From the NCBI RefSeq assembly GCF_018531465.1, contig NZ_JAHDTF010000018.1, forward strand, positions 168,206 to 232,205: a stretch of DNA of 64,000 nucleotides. The letters are read 5' to 3'. This DNA is from Sphaerisporangium fuscum. Lineage in GTDB: Bacteria > Actinomycetota > Actinomycetes > Streptosporangiales > Streptosporangiaceae. Of the stretch, positions 16,534 through 24,595 are shown piece by piece (position 1 is the first letter of the stretch; each line of letters begins with the position of its first letter). A program made the translations under genes and the position numbers. A model generated the notes under the pieces. It was not told where the DNA came from and searched no databases. It worked only from the letters and a program-made list of their open reading frames with translations.

Positions 16534-17118
16534 GTGCCGAGCATTCCGCAGCCCCTGGTCCCCGACGACGACGGCAGCGCCGACGCCTCCGTGGCGGCGG
16601 CCCTGGCGGGCCTGGCCGCCGGCACGGCCGACGCCACCGAGGTGGTCTCGGCCCTGAGCACGGCGCGTCTGCTGGTGCCGGTCGTCGCCCTGCTGACGGA
16701 GTCGGAGGTCGGCGAGCACGGGCTCAAGCAGGAGAAGGAAAGCGAGATGGCGCTGCCCGTCCTGGTCGGCGCCGACGGCCGGAGGGCCGTCCCCGCGTTC
16801 ACCTCGGCGGAGTCGCTGAGGCTGTGGCGGGCGGACGCCCGGCCGATCCAGGCCGTGACGCCGCAGGTCTGCCGCGCGGCGCTCGGCGAGGAGGCCGCCG
16901 CCGTGGTCGTGGACGTCGCCGGGCCGGTGCCGTTCGCGATCGAGGGCGCCATGCTGCACGCCCTGGCCTCGGTCGGCGGGGTCAGCGGCGAGGAGGAGAG
17001 CGTCCAGGCCCTCCTGCGCGACCTGTCCGGCCACGCGGAGGTCACCGTCGCCCGCCCGACCGCCGCCCCTGCCCCGAGGCGCGGCCTGCTGCGCCGCTTC
17101 CGCCCCCTCAAGGGCTGA
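16534..17118 (+). CDS. SseB-family protein
   Basis: A 194-residue cytoplasmic protein with an SseB N-terminal-type domain: LLVPVVALLTESE, EMALPVLVGADGRRAVPAFTS (19 shown in pieces), SAESLRLWRADARPIQ and a C-terminal Arg-rich tail (RRGLLRRFRPLKG). SseB-like proteins are small and of unclear function; in actinobacteria they are widespread and stand alone. The GTG at 16534 is chosen because the frame upstream is repetitive DNA. Its last 11 bases overlap the minus-strand small gene at 17108. Confidence 0.85.
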   Translation: MPSIPQPLVPDDDGSADASVAAALAGLAAGTADATEVVSALSTARLLVPVVALLTESEVGEHGLKQEKESEMALPVLVGADGRRAVPAFTSAESLRLWRADARPIQAVTPQVCRAALGEEAAAVVVDVAGPVPFAIEGAMLHALASVGGVSGEEESVQALLRDLSGHAEVTVARPTAAPAPRRGLLRRFRPLKG

Positions 17119-17302
17119 AGCCCGGCGGCGAGCCGTGCGGTGGGCGGCCGCCCGGCCCGTAGTGGTGGTGCTCGTGCAGGTCTCCCGCCAGCTGGTAGAC
17201 CGCGCCGTCACCGGACGCCCCGGCCCGCTGGCGGACCGGGCCGCGCCCCGGCGCCCTGACCGGCCGGCGGCCCCGGCCGACGCCGTCCGTCCGGCCTTTC
17301 AC
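17108..17302 (-). CDS. Small basic protein with a QLAGDLHEHHHYG motif
   Basis: A 64-residue, Arg/Gly-rich protein that I cannot assign. Its centre reads GDGAVYQLAGDLHEHHHYG, which repeats the [VI]-[TY]-Q-[IL]-x-G-D pattern found twice in the gene directly upstream and resembles the Q-x-G-D/His-rich tails seen in many actinobacterial proteins of signalling and conflict systems (from memory, not searched). The GTG at 17302 overlaps the upstream stop as GTGA, which is the best argument that it is translated. It overlaps the convergent sseB end by 11 bases. Confidence 0.5.
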   Translation of the reverse strand: MKGRTDGVGRGRRPVRAPGRGPVRQRAGASGDGAVYQLAGDLHEHHHYGPGGRPPHGSPPGFSP

Positions 17303-17685
17303 GCCTCGCCGGGCCCGTGGTCGTCACCGCCGATCTGGGTGATCACACCGTCGCCCCTCGCCCTGGCCCGCTGGACCATATGCCCCTCGGAGCCGGCCAC
17401 CTGGCCGCCGGACGGATTCCGATCTCCACCGATCTGGGTCACCCGCCCCCGCTGTGACGCCTTCGCGCGTTGCGACCCCCGCCGGCGTCCGCCGGACGGG
17501 GACGCCACGCCGTACACCGACACCGCCAGTCCGACCAGCCCGGCCAGAGCCCCGATCACGCTGGCCCTCTGGTCGGCCTCGGACAACGGGACCTTGGAGA
17601 AGTAGACGGCCAGCCCGGCGACGGCCCCGGCCGTCACCACCGCGCCGCCCCACATCCATATCCGCCTCGCCATAGCGGACATCAT
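17299..17685 (-). CDS. Two-helix membrane protein with VTQIGGD tail repeats
   Basis: A 128-residue protein. Two membrane helices (MWGGAVVTAGAVAGLAVYF and VIGALAGLVGLAVSVYGV) are followed by a basic cytoplasmic tail with two copies of a motif, GRVTQIGGDRN and GVITQIGGDDHG. The downstream overlapping gene carries a third variant. Function unknown; the two-helix-plus-motif plan is like small adaptor subunits of membrane complexes. It starts 36 bases after the amidohydrolase gene and may be in the same transcript. Two adjacent ATGs (17685, 17682) make the start uncertain by a residue. Confidence 0.65.
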   Translation of the reverse strand: MMSAMARRIWMWGGAVVTAGAVAGLAVYFSKVPLSEADQRASVIGALAGLVGLAVSVYGVASPSGGRRRGSQRAKASQRGRVTQIGGDRNPSGGQVAGSEGHMVQRARARGDGVITQIGGDDHGPGEA

Positions 17686-17721
17686 CGACGAATCGCCAAG
17701 ATCATGGGCCGAAGGAAGGGC

Positions 17722-18828
17722 TCAGCCGAGGTCCGCGATGGCGGCCACCGGGCCGCCGCCGGAGGGGCCCTGGTGGACGGCGGCGACGGAGACGAAGACG
17801 GCGGGGTCGCCGGTGACGCTCGCCGCGACGCCGCCGACCGTGGCCTTGATCTGCCGGTGCCAGTGCACGTCGGAGTCGTCGAGCATGATGTTCCTGCGCC
17901 CGCGCACCCGCCCGCTCGGGTCGGCCTCGCACTTCATGAAGACGTTGACCAGCCGGCCGCCGAGGTCGCTCGGGTGCGGGCGGGCGGGCAGCTCGATCCC
18001 GCTGGAACGGATGGCCTCCCAGATGCCGTCGGCGTCGAGGGCGTCCTTCATGACGCTGTGCCCGATGCGGTACCGGCCGCCGACGCCGCGCACGTTCCCC
18101 ACCACGACGATCTGCGCGCGGTCGAGCTCGACCCCTGAGGAGCAGGAGGCGACGCTGGAGTACAGCGAGAGGTCCTTGTGGATCTGCTCGGCCGTGGGCG
18201 TCTCGATCTCGCCGAGCGCCACGGCGATGCCGAGGGCGGTGGTGGAGTTGGAGATGTCCATGGAGGGGCCGGTGTCCTCGGTGACGACGTCCTGGCCGCG
18301 CGACTTGGCGTCGGTGATGGTGGCGAGGGTCAGCAGCGGGGTCTTGGTCTGGACGTAGTGGACGTCGGCGGGGTCCTCGATGCCCGCGATCTTCATGGCC
18401 TCCCGTACCCCGGCGGCGACCTTCTCCACCATGGCGGGACGGCCGATGTCCTCGGGGAGGATCACCTCGCTCATCGCGACGCCGACCGACACGCGCGGCT
18501 CGTCGGTGGGCTGGACGGTGGACGGGTCGAGGGTGGCGAAGATCGTCGCGTGCGGGCTGAGCACGCCGTCCGTACCGCCGGACCACACCAGCGGCACCTG
18601 CGCGACCTCCTCCGGCGTACGCGTGCCCTTGGCCACCAGCACCTCGCGGAACGCCCGGTCGGCGAGGATGCGGGTGTAGTCGTTCACGCCGCCGTTGCCC
18701 TCGGTCTTGCCGATCACGGCGAGCACCCGGTCGGCCTCGATCACCCCGTCGTCGATGAGCTTCTCGAGCCCGGAGGCGTCGGTGACGCTCTCGATGGCGA
18801 CCTTGCGCACCTCGATCGGATCCGGCAT
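17722..18828 (-). CDS. Ring-opening amidohydrolase (cyanuric acid hydrolase/barbiturase family)
   Basis: A 368-residue protein of normal family length. Three homologous subdomains each give a Ser in a typical context: SGGTDGVLSPHA, SVASCSSGVELDRA and HQGPSGGGPVAAI. These enzymes open s-triazine or pyrimidine rings (cyanuric acid to carboxybiuret, barbiturate to ureidomalonate). Which substrate applies cannot be read here. ATG 18828 has GGAAGG and AGGAG upstream; an ATG at 18858 lacks a site. It lies 64 bases downstream of carbamate kinase on the same strand, hinting at joint catabolism of a carbamoyl-releasing heterocycle. Confidence 0.88.
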   Translation of the reverse strand: MPDPIEVRKVAIESVTDASGLEKLIDDGVIEADRVLAVIGKTEGNGGVNDYTRILADRAFREVLVAKGTRTPEEVAQVPLVWSGGTDGVLSPHATIFATLDPSTVQPTDEPRVSVGVAMSEVILPEDIGRPAMVEKVAAGVREAMKIAGIEDPADVHYVQTKTPLLTLATITDAKSRGQDVVTEDTGPSMDISNSTTALGIAVALGEIETPTAEQIHKDLSLYSSVASCSSGVELDRAQIVVVGNVRGVGGRYRIGHSVMKDALDADGIWEAIRSSGIELPARPHPSDLGGRLVNVFMKCEADPSGRVRGRRNIMLDDSDVHWHRQIKATVGGVAASVTGDPAVFVSVAAVHQGPSGGGPVAAIADLG

Positions 18829-18892
18829 ATCTCCTACCTTCCACTCATTGCGTGGCATATATCCGGCCGCGCGAACCGTTGACCCCCGGCCG

Positions 18893-19834
18893 TCACGCGA
18901 TGTCCCCGGCGCCGCCCGGCCCCGCTGCCGGGTCTACCACGGTGCCGACGCGGCCGGTCAGCGCCTCGCCGATGCTCTCCAGCGAGGTGATGACGGCCCG
19001 GCCGCCGCCGGCCGCGAAGCGCAGCGCGGCCTCCACCTTCGGGCCCATGCTGCCCCCGGCGAAATGCCCGGCGGCCTGCAGTTCCCGCAGCTCGCCGACG
19101 GTGGTCCTGCCGATCGGGCGGGGGTCGGCGGTGCCGAACCCGGCGACGGCCGCGGGGACGTCGGTGGCGATGACGAGCACGGTCGCGTCCACGGCCCGCG
19201 CCAGCGCCGCGGCCGCGGCGTCCTTGTCGACCACCGCCTCCACGCCGGTCAGCCCTCCGTCCGGGGATCGGACGACCGGCACTCCCCCGCCTCCGGCGAC
19301 CACGACGGTGTATCCGGCCTCCATCAGGGTGAGCGCGGCGGGGGCGTCGAGGATCTCCAGCGGCTCGGGCGAGGCGACGACCCGCCTCCAGCCCCTGCCG
19401 GGGAACTCCCGCCAGCTCTGGCCCAGCTTCTCGAACCGGCGGGCCTCGGCCTCGGTGAAGTACCTGCCGATGGGCTTGACGGGGTCACGGAACGCCGGGT
19501 CGCGGGGGTCGACCAGCGTTCGGGTGACGACCACGGCCGCGCGGTGGCCGAGCGCGTTCAGGATGAGCACGCCGATGGTCGCCTGGGTCTGCGCGCCGCA
19601 CCAGTCCAGCGGTACGGGGGGCACCACGTGCGCGGCGAGCTGGTTCTTCAGCAGGAGGTTGCCCACCTGGGGACCGTTGCCGTGGGTGAGGACGACCTGG
19701 TGGCCGTCCCCGATGTGCGCGGAGACGCGCCGCATGGCGTCCTCGACCGCCCGCCGCTGGTCGACCGGCGAGGCGCTTCCGTCGGGCGCGGTCATCGCGT
19801 TGCCGCCGAGCGCGATCAGTACGCGTTCACCCAC
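18893..19834 (-). CDS. arcC: Carbamate kinase
   Basis: A 313-residue amino-acid-kinase-fold enzyme. ALGGNAM at the N-terminus, LTHGNGPQVGNLLL, VVAGGGGVPVV, VVDKDAAAAALA and FAGGSMGPKVEAAL are characteristic of ArcC. It converts carbamoyl phosphate plus ADP to ATP, carbamate (ammonia and CO2). No arginine deiminase or ornithine transcarbamylase gene is present, so its carbamoyl phosphate probably comes from another route; the ring-opening amidohydrolase next in the operon is the natural candidate partner. Cytoplasmic. Confidence 0.95.
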   Translation of the reverse strand: MGERVLIALGGNAMTAPDGSASPVDQRRAVEDAMRRVSAHIGDGHQVVLTHGNGPQVGNLLLKNQLAAHVVPPVPLDWCGAQTQATIGVLILNALGHRAAVVVTRTLVDPRDPAFRDPVKPIGRYFTEAEARRFEKLGQSWREFPGRGWRRVVASPEPLEILDAPAALTLMEAGYTVVVAGGGGVPVVRSPDGGLTGVEAVVDKDAAAAALARAVDATVLVIATDVPAAVAGFGTADPRPIGRTTVGELRELQAAGHFAGGSMGPKVEAALRFAAGGGRAVITSLESIGEALTGRVGTVVDPAAGPGGAGDIA

Positions 19835-19960
19835 AGCCCGAAGCTATCCAGACCAGTAGCTCTCCCTCATTGGCCACAATTGCCCACGAAGCAGGATTTG
19901 TTAGGAACAATTCGCCAACCGGAATCGTGGCGGCGCGGGAGCCCAAGGGCCTCCACGGCC

Positions 19961-20016
19961 AGCGGGGCATCGTTGCCGGACATATCCGTCCCGCAACGAC
20001 ATACCGGCTCCCCGCT
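19961..20016. promoter_or_regulatory. Nested inverted repeat upstream of a small membrane-protein gene
   Basis: An outer pair, AGCGGGG (19961-19967) with CCCCGCT (20010-20016), encloses an inner pair, CGTTGCCGGA (19971-19980) with TCCCGCAACG (19989-19998), 9 of 10 paired around an 8-base loop. It ends 31 bases before the GTG at 20048. It could be an operator or a structured 5' leader; no known riboswitch class is recognised. Confidence 0.55.
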
Positions 20017-20047
20017 GCAAATCCCGCCGCGGAGGCAGAATCAAGGC

Positions 20048-20389
20048 GTGGATGCCCCCAAAATCGAGCGCGACGAAGTCGCCGCCGCCATGTCCGCGCA
20101 CCGCGAACTCGGACCGCAGTACGAGCTGGAGCTGGCCCAGTCGCTGGTCGACCGGATCAACTCGGTGATCGACGCCAGGCTCGCCGCCGAGGCGCCCCGG
20201 CGCCGGCAGGCGGGACCCGACTGGGCCCAGATGGCCCTCGGCCTCGGATCGGTGGCCCTGGCGATCCCCCTGACGGCGCTGGTCGCCAGCGTGACCTCGC
20301 GGACCGCCCCCCTGATCCTGCTCTTCGCGCTGATCGCCATCGTCAACATCGTCTACGCGGGCAGCAAGGCGTCCCGCAACCGCGACTGA
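20048..20389 (+). CDS. Small integral membrane protein
   Basis: A 113-residue protein. The first 60 residues are charged and cytoplasmic (ERDEVAAAMSAHRELGPQYE, LAQSLVDRINSVIDARL), followed by two hydrophobic helices (MALGLGSVALAIPLTALVA and LILLFALIAIVNIVY) and a short basic tail. This layout is common in actinobacteria for conserved proteins of unknown function. The GTG at 20048 is the first start in the frame that fits. Convergent with the aminotransferase gene, with 12 bases between stops. Confidence 0.8.
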   Translation: MDAPKIERDEVAAAMSAHRELGPQYELELAQSLVDRINSVIDARLAAEAPRRRQAGPDWAQMALGLGSVALAIPLTALVASVTSRTAPLILLFALIAIVNIVYAGSKASRNRD

Positions 20390-20401
20390 GAGCGCTGGGC
20401 C

Positions 20402-21568
20402 TCACCTCGGCAGCCGGGCCAGGCGCGACACCGCCTCGTCGATGATCTCGTCCTTCTTGCAGAATGCGAACCGGACGAACGGCCGCCCCAGCTCCTTGCG
20501 GTCGTAGAAGACCTGGGTGGGGATGGCCACGACCCCGGCGAGCTCCGGCAGGCGCCTGGCCAGGTCGAGCCCGTCGGTGAAGCCGAGCGGCCGGATGTCG
20601 GTCTGCACGAAATAGGTGCCCGCCGGCCGGTACACCTCGAAGCCCGCCGCCGACAGCCCGGCCATCAGCCTGTCGCGCTTGGTGGCGAGCGCGTCGCGCA
20701 GCCCGTCGACCCAGCCGAGCTCGTGCCGCAGCGCGTAGGCCGCCGCCAGCTGCCACGGGGCCCCGGCGGTGAACGTCAGGAACTGCTTGACGGTCTGCGC
20801 CGCCCGCACCAGCTCAGCGGGCGCGCAGATCCACCCCGTCTTCCAGCCGGTCACCGAGAAGGACTTGCCCACGGAGGAGATCATCACGGTGCGCTCGCGC
20901 ATGCCCGGCAGCGCGGCGATCGGAAGGTGCTCCACGCCGTCGTAGGTGAGGTGCTCGTACACCTCGTCGCTGATCGCGACCAGGTCGTGCTCCTGGCAGA
21001 CGGCCGCGATCGCCGACAGCTCCTCGGGAGTGAAGACGGTGCCGGTGGGATTGTGCGGGGAGTTGACGAGGATCGCCCGGGTGCGCGGGCCGACGGCGGC
21101 GCGCAGCTCGGCCGGGTCGAAGGTGAACCGGCCCTCGGCCGGCCGCAGCGCGACCGGCCTGCGCACGGCCCCGGCCAGCGCGATCGCCGCCGCGTAGGAG
21201 TCGTAGTAGGGCTCGAAGACGATCACCTCGTCGCCGGCCTCGCAGAGCGCGAGGACGGCCGCCGCGATCGCCTCCGTCGCGCCGACCGTCACCAGCACCT
21301 CGCCGTCGGGGTCGTACAGCAGCCCGTACCGCTCCTTGCGATGCTCGGCGACCGCCTGCCGCAGCTCGGGCAGGCCCGGGCCGGGAGGGTACTGGTTGGA
21401 ACCGCCTCTGATCGCCTCCACCGCGCGCTCCAGCATGGCCGCCGGGCCGTCGGTGTCGGGGAAACCCTGGCCGAGGTTGATCGACCCCGTGCGGACGGCG
21501 AGGGCCGTCATCTCAGCGAAGACCGTCGTGCCGAACTCGCGCATGCGGCTGACCAGAGGCTCGTTCAC
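20402..21568 (-). CDS. PLP-dependent aminotransferase, DapC-like
   Basis: A 388-residue fold-type I aminotransferase. NLGQGFPDTDGP near the N-terminus, NSPHNPTGTVF, SDEVYEHLTYDG and SSVGKSFSVTGWKTGW (PLP Lys) are all present. The opening NEPLVSRMREFGTTVFAEM resembles actinobacterial N-succinyldiaminopimelate aminotransferase (lysine/peptidoglycan pathway); a methionine/kynurenine aminotransferase role is possible. The GTG at 21568 has TAGGCT ending 7 bases upstream, typical of leaderless starts. A GTG at 21595 preceded by AGAGG would add 9 residues and cannot be excluded. Confidence 0.88.
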   Translation of the reverse strand: MNEPLVSRMREFGTTVFAEMTALAVRTGSINLGQGFPDTDGPAAMLERAVEAIRGGSNQYPPGPGLPELRQAVAEHRKERYGLLYDPDGEVLVTVGATEAIAAAVLALCEAGDEVIVFEPYYDSYAAAIALAGAVRRPVALRPAEGRFTFDPAELRAAVGPRTRAILVNSPHNPTGTVFTPEELSAIAAVCQEHDLVAISDEVYEHLTYDGVEHLPIAALPGMRERTVMISSVGKSFSVTGWKTGWICAPAELVRAAQTVKQFLTFTAGAPWQLAAAYALRHELGWVDGLRDALATKRDRLMAGLSAAGFEVYRPAGTYFVQTDIRPLGFTDGLDLARRLPELAGVVAIPTQVFYDRKELGRPFVRFAFCKKDEIIDEAVSRLARLPR

Positions 21569-21767
21569 GGCCGCCAGCCTATCCGCTCGCGGCACGCTAG
21601 CCTCTTCTGGTGATTGCCCGGTTCACACCCCCTTGGCATGATCTACGGCATTGTCCGGCCCCCCGGTGCCCTCGACCGGCGCCGCGCGCCCGCCGTGACC
21701 ACGGCGACCGGACTCCTCGGACGGCACCGGACGTCTCGCACGGACCTCTCCCCCCGAGGCGGCCCTG

Positions 21768-22883
21768 GTGACGTCCGCCCAGGCTCGCGGCGGCCACGCG
21801 TCCCCCGCCGCGGGCCGCATCCGGGAGCTGGACGCGCTGCGCGGCTTCGCCGTCTGCGGGATCACCATCGTCAACACCTGGCAGCACACCGTCGGCGCCG
21901 TCCACCGGCACACCACCACCCCTGCCGACTGGGTGGTCGAGAACCTCCTGCAGAGCCGCTTCTTCCCGATCTTCTCCTTCCTGTTCGGCGTGAGCTTCGT
22001 GCTGTTCCTGCGGTCGGCGGCCCACCGGACGTCCCGTCCCCGGCTCGCGCTGCTGCGCAGGCTCGCCGTGCTCGCCTGCCTGGGGCTGCTCCACCAGATG
22101 GTCGACCCGGGCGAGGTGCTGCTGCCGTACGCCGTCATCGGCGCCGTCGTGCTGCTGCCCGCGTCCTTTCTGCCGGCCTGGACGGTGCTGATCGCCGGGG
22201 CCGCGGCCACGCTGTGGGCGGCGCTGTTCCACGCCGGAGGCATCTGGCTGGTCCCGGGGCTCTTCCTGCTCGGCATGGCGTTCATCCGGTACGCGCCCGG
22301 ACCGCGTGCCCTCGGCCCGGTCTTCGCGGTCAGCGCGCCGCTCGCGGTGGCGCTCACCGGTGCGTGGGTGTACCTGTGGGCGCACCCGGGGACGTTCCTC
22401 TTCCCCTTCACCGTGAGCGTCTACCCGCTCGCCGGCCTCGCCGCCGCGACCGCGTACTGCACCGGCGTGCTGCTCCTGCTCCGCCGCCGGTCCTCCCCAT
22501 GGCCGCCCGAGCCGGAACCGGGCCGGGAACCGGAGCCGGGACGGGAGACGCGACCGGAGCCGGGGCCGGGGTGGGAGGCGCAACCGGGACCGGGACGGGG
22601 GCCGGGGCCGGGCGGGCGGGCGGCGCGGGTGCTGGAGGCGCTCGGGCGCGTGGCGCTCACCGCCTACCTCGCCGGCACCCTGGCGACCCTCGCCGCCCTT
22701 CCGCTCCTGACCGGCGATGGCACCCGGGCCGGCGTGCTCGCCGTCGCGGCGGTCACGATCGCCGTCCTGGCCGCGTTCGCCCGCTGGTGGCTGGCCCGTT
22801 TCAGGTACGGACCGGCGGAGTGGCTGTGGCGCTGCCTCACCTGGTGGGAGATCGTGCCCAACCGCCTTAGGCTTGGGCGGTGA
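21768..22883 (+). CDS. DUF418-type polytopic membrane protein
   Basis: A 371-residue protein with 8-10 membrane helices. RIRELDALRGFAVCGITIVN at the N-terminus and RFRYGPAEWLWRCLTW at the C-terminus are hallmarks of the DUF418/YeiB family, related to membrane acyltransferases. Its substrate is unknown. Before the last helices there is an inserted 40-residue loop of Pro/Glu/Gly/Arg repeats (EPGREPEPGRETRPEPGPG, bases about 22508-22620), an unusual cytoplasmic insert. The stop overlaps the next gene's GTG (GTGA), so it is coupled to the nitrilase-family hydrolase. Confidence 0.88.
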   Translation: MTSAQARGGHASPAAGRIRELDALRGFAVCGITIVNTWQHTVGAVHRHTTTPADWVVENLLQSRFFPIFSFLFGVSFVLFLRSAAHRTSRPRLALLRRLAVLACLGLLHQMVDPGEVLLPYAVIGAVVLLPASFLPAWTVLIAGAAATLWAALFHAGGIWLVPGLFLLGMAFIRYAPGPRALGPVFAVSAPLAVALTGAWVYLWAHPGTFLFPFTVSVYPLAGLAAATAYCTGVLLLLRRRSSPWPPEPEPGREPEPGRETRPEPGPGWEAQPGPGRGPGPGGRAARVLEALGRVALTAYLAGTLATLAALPLLTGDGTRAGVLAVAAVTIAVLAAFARWWLARFRYGPAEWLWRCLTWWEIVPNRLRLGR

Positions 22884-23695
22884 CACGCATCGCCCTGTGC
22901 CAGATCCCGGTGTCCTCCGATCCCAAGGCCAACCTGGAGTGCGTTCGCGACGCGCTCGGCAAGGCCGCCTCGCGGGGAGCGGCCCTCGCGGTGTTCCCCG
23001 AGGCGACGCTCACCAGGTTCGGCCCGGGCATCACCGAGTCCGCCGAGCCGCTCGACGGCCCCTTCGTCACCGCCGTCGCCGACGCCGCCCGGGCGAACGA
23101 GGTCGCCGTCCTCCTCGGCACGTTCGAGCCGGTGGGCGGCCGGGTGTACAACACGGCGGTCGCCCTCGACCGGCGCGGCCGGCTCCAGGCGGCCTACCGC
23201 AAGATCCACCTGTTCGACTCGTTCGGCGCCCGCGAGTCCGACCTCGTCGCGCCGGGCGACCGGCCGGTCGTGGTGGAGCTGGCCGGGCTGCGCGTCGGCC
23301 TGATCACCTGCTACGACGTCCGCTTCCCGGAGCTGGCCCGCGCCCTGGTCGACCTCGGCGCCGACACCTTCGCCGTGATGGCCGCCTGGGGCGGCGGCCC
23401 GCTGAAGGAAGAGCACTGGACGACGCTGGTGCGGGCGAGGGCCATCGAGAACACCACATGGACCATCGCCGTCGGCCAGGCGCCGAACCCCGAGGCCAAA
23501 GACGCCTTCGGCGTCGGCCGGAGCATGCTGGTCGACCCGATGGGGGTGGTCCGCACCGATTTGGGCCCCCGGCCGGGCGTCCAGGTCGTCGAGATCGACC
23601 CCGCCGAGACCGCCCAGGCCCGCGCCACCCTGCCCTGCCTGGAGCATCGCCGCCAAGATATTTATGCCACCGAGCCGAAAGCGCAGCTCGGCTGA
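22880..23695 (+). CDS. Carbon-nitrogen hydrolase (nitrilase superfamily)
   Basis: A 271-residue amidase-type enzyme. The catalytic triad is visible: Glu41 (AVFPEA), Lys108 (AYRKIHLFD) and Cys144 (LITCYDVRFPE). The RKIHLFDSFG and TCYDVRFPEL context is like omega-amidase and Nit/deaminated-glutathione amidase branches; the aminotransferase gene 1.2 kb away on the other strand fits an omega-amidase partner, but this is inference. The GTG at 22880 is inside the previous stop (GTGA overlap). Cytoplasmic. Confidence 0.9.
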   Translation: MTRIALCQIPVSSDPKANLECVRDALGKAASRGAALAVFPEATLTRFGPGITESAEPLDGPFVTAVADAARANEVAVLLGTFEPVGGRVYNTAVALDRRGRLQAAYRKIHLFDSFGARESDLVAPGDRPVVVELAGLRVGLITCYDVRFPELARALVDLGADTFAVMAAWGGGPLKEEHWTTLVRARAIENTTWTIAVGQAPNPEAKDAFGVGRSMLVDPMGVVRTDLGPRPGVQVVEIDPAETAQARATLPCLEHRRQDIYATEPKAQLG

Positions 23696-23711
23696 TCGTA
23701 AAATGCGGGAT

Positions 23712-24170
23712 GTGAGCGAACCGGCGCCAGGAACGCAGATGCAGAAGGTCATCCCGCCGCGGCTGCTGGTGCCCTATCTCGCGGGCCAGCGCACGATCAT
23801 CTCGGGCTACGTCTACCGCGTGCAGGACTGCTCGCGGCTGGCCACCCCCGATCAGCTCGTCTCGGCGCTCGACCTCGCCTTCGAGGGCTCCGAGCTCACC
23901 CCGTCCGTCCCCGAGCTGTACGTCCTTCGGTGGCTGGCGCGCGACACCGACGTCTATGTCGTGCCCTACGGGCCGCACATGGGCGGAGATTGGAACGATT
24001 CGCCGCCGTTCGCCGGGAACGGGTTCACCACGTCGCGGCAGCACGTCGTCCCCCAGTTCCACACCTCGCCCATGCCGATCCCGGCCGGCGCCGAGATCAG
24101 CCACCTCACCGACCGGGCCGAGCGGCGGTTCGCCGAGTACGACGGGCTCACCTGGCGGCGCGCGGCATGA
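23712..24170 (+). CDS. Unknown soluble protein, first of a coupled sigma-factor operon
   Basis: A 152-residue protein I do not recognise. It has no signal peptide or membrane helix. Visible features are RLLVPYLAGQRTIISGYVYR, an aromatic-rich YGPHMGGDWNDSPPFAGNGF and HVVPQFHTSPMPIPAG. The GTG at 23712 follows TAAAAT (23699-23704) by 7 bases, typical of a leaderless actinobacterial promoter; an ATG at 23703 would fall within that box. Its stop overlaps the next ATG (ATGA). The four-gene chain ending in an ECF sigma and its probable anti-sigma suggests a role in the same response. Confidence 0.65.
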   Translation: MSEPAPGTQMQKVIPPRLLVPYLAGQRTIISGYVYRVQDCSRLATPDQLVSALDLAFEGSELTPSVPELYVLRWLARDTDVYVVPYGPHMGGDWNDSPPFAGNGFTTSRQHVVPQFHTSPMPIPAGAEISHLTDRAERRFAEYDGLTWRRAA

Positions 24171-24595
24171 GCGACATCGCCCCCGTCGGCCTCGGCTTCA
24201 TCGCCCACCTCGACGAGCAAACGTACGCCGCCGCCCTCGGGCCCGGCCCCGACGACGTCGTCCTGTTCAGCGAGGAGCCCCGCGAGGGCTTCGACCAGGT
24301 CGGCGGCTACTGGCGGCGGCAGGTCCGGCGCGAGGACCTCGAGTGGCTGGTGCTGCTGCGCACCGTCGGCGCGTTCGGCGGCGAGCCCTGCGTGGTCCTC
24401 GACGAGGACGACGACGGCCTCCACATCGCCTACACCGGCCACAGCGGCCTGAAGGCCGAGGCGCTCGGCTACTGGATGGTCGACCACGGCGCGTACGAGG
24501 TCGTGGTGCCGCACGAGGAGGTCCACTCGATCCGCGTCGAACGGATTCCGATCCCCTGTCAACCGGCGCAGGGCGCAAGTGTCTCTGGAGTGTGA
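24167..24595 (+). CDS. Unknown acidic protein, second of the coupled operon
   Basis: A 142-residue acidic soluble protein that I cannot assign. It begins MSDIAPVGLGFIAHLDEQ and has Trp-rich and acidic segments (GGYWRRQVRREDLEWLVLL, VVLDEDDDGLHIAYTGHSG, LGYWMVDHGAYEVVVPHEE). It starts on an ATGA overlap with the gene before it and ends on a GTGA overlap with the sigma factor gene, so its translation is tied to both. Acidity plus pairing with another unknown small protein is compatible with an inhibitor/effector pair, but nothing in the sequence proves it. Confidence 0.65.
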   Translation: MSDIAPVGLGFIAHLDEQTYAAALGPGPDDVVLFSEEPREGFDQVGGYWRRQVRREDLEWLVLLRTVGAFGGEPCVVLDEDDDGLHIAYTGHSGLKAEALGYWMVDHGAYEVVVPHEEVHSIRVERIPIPCQPAQGASVSGV

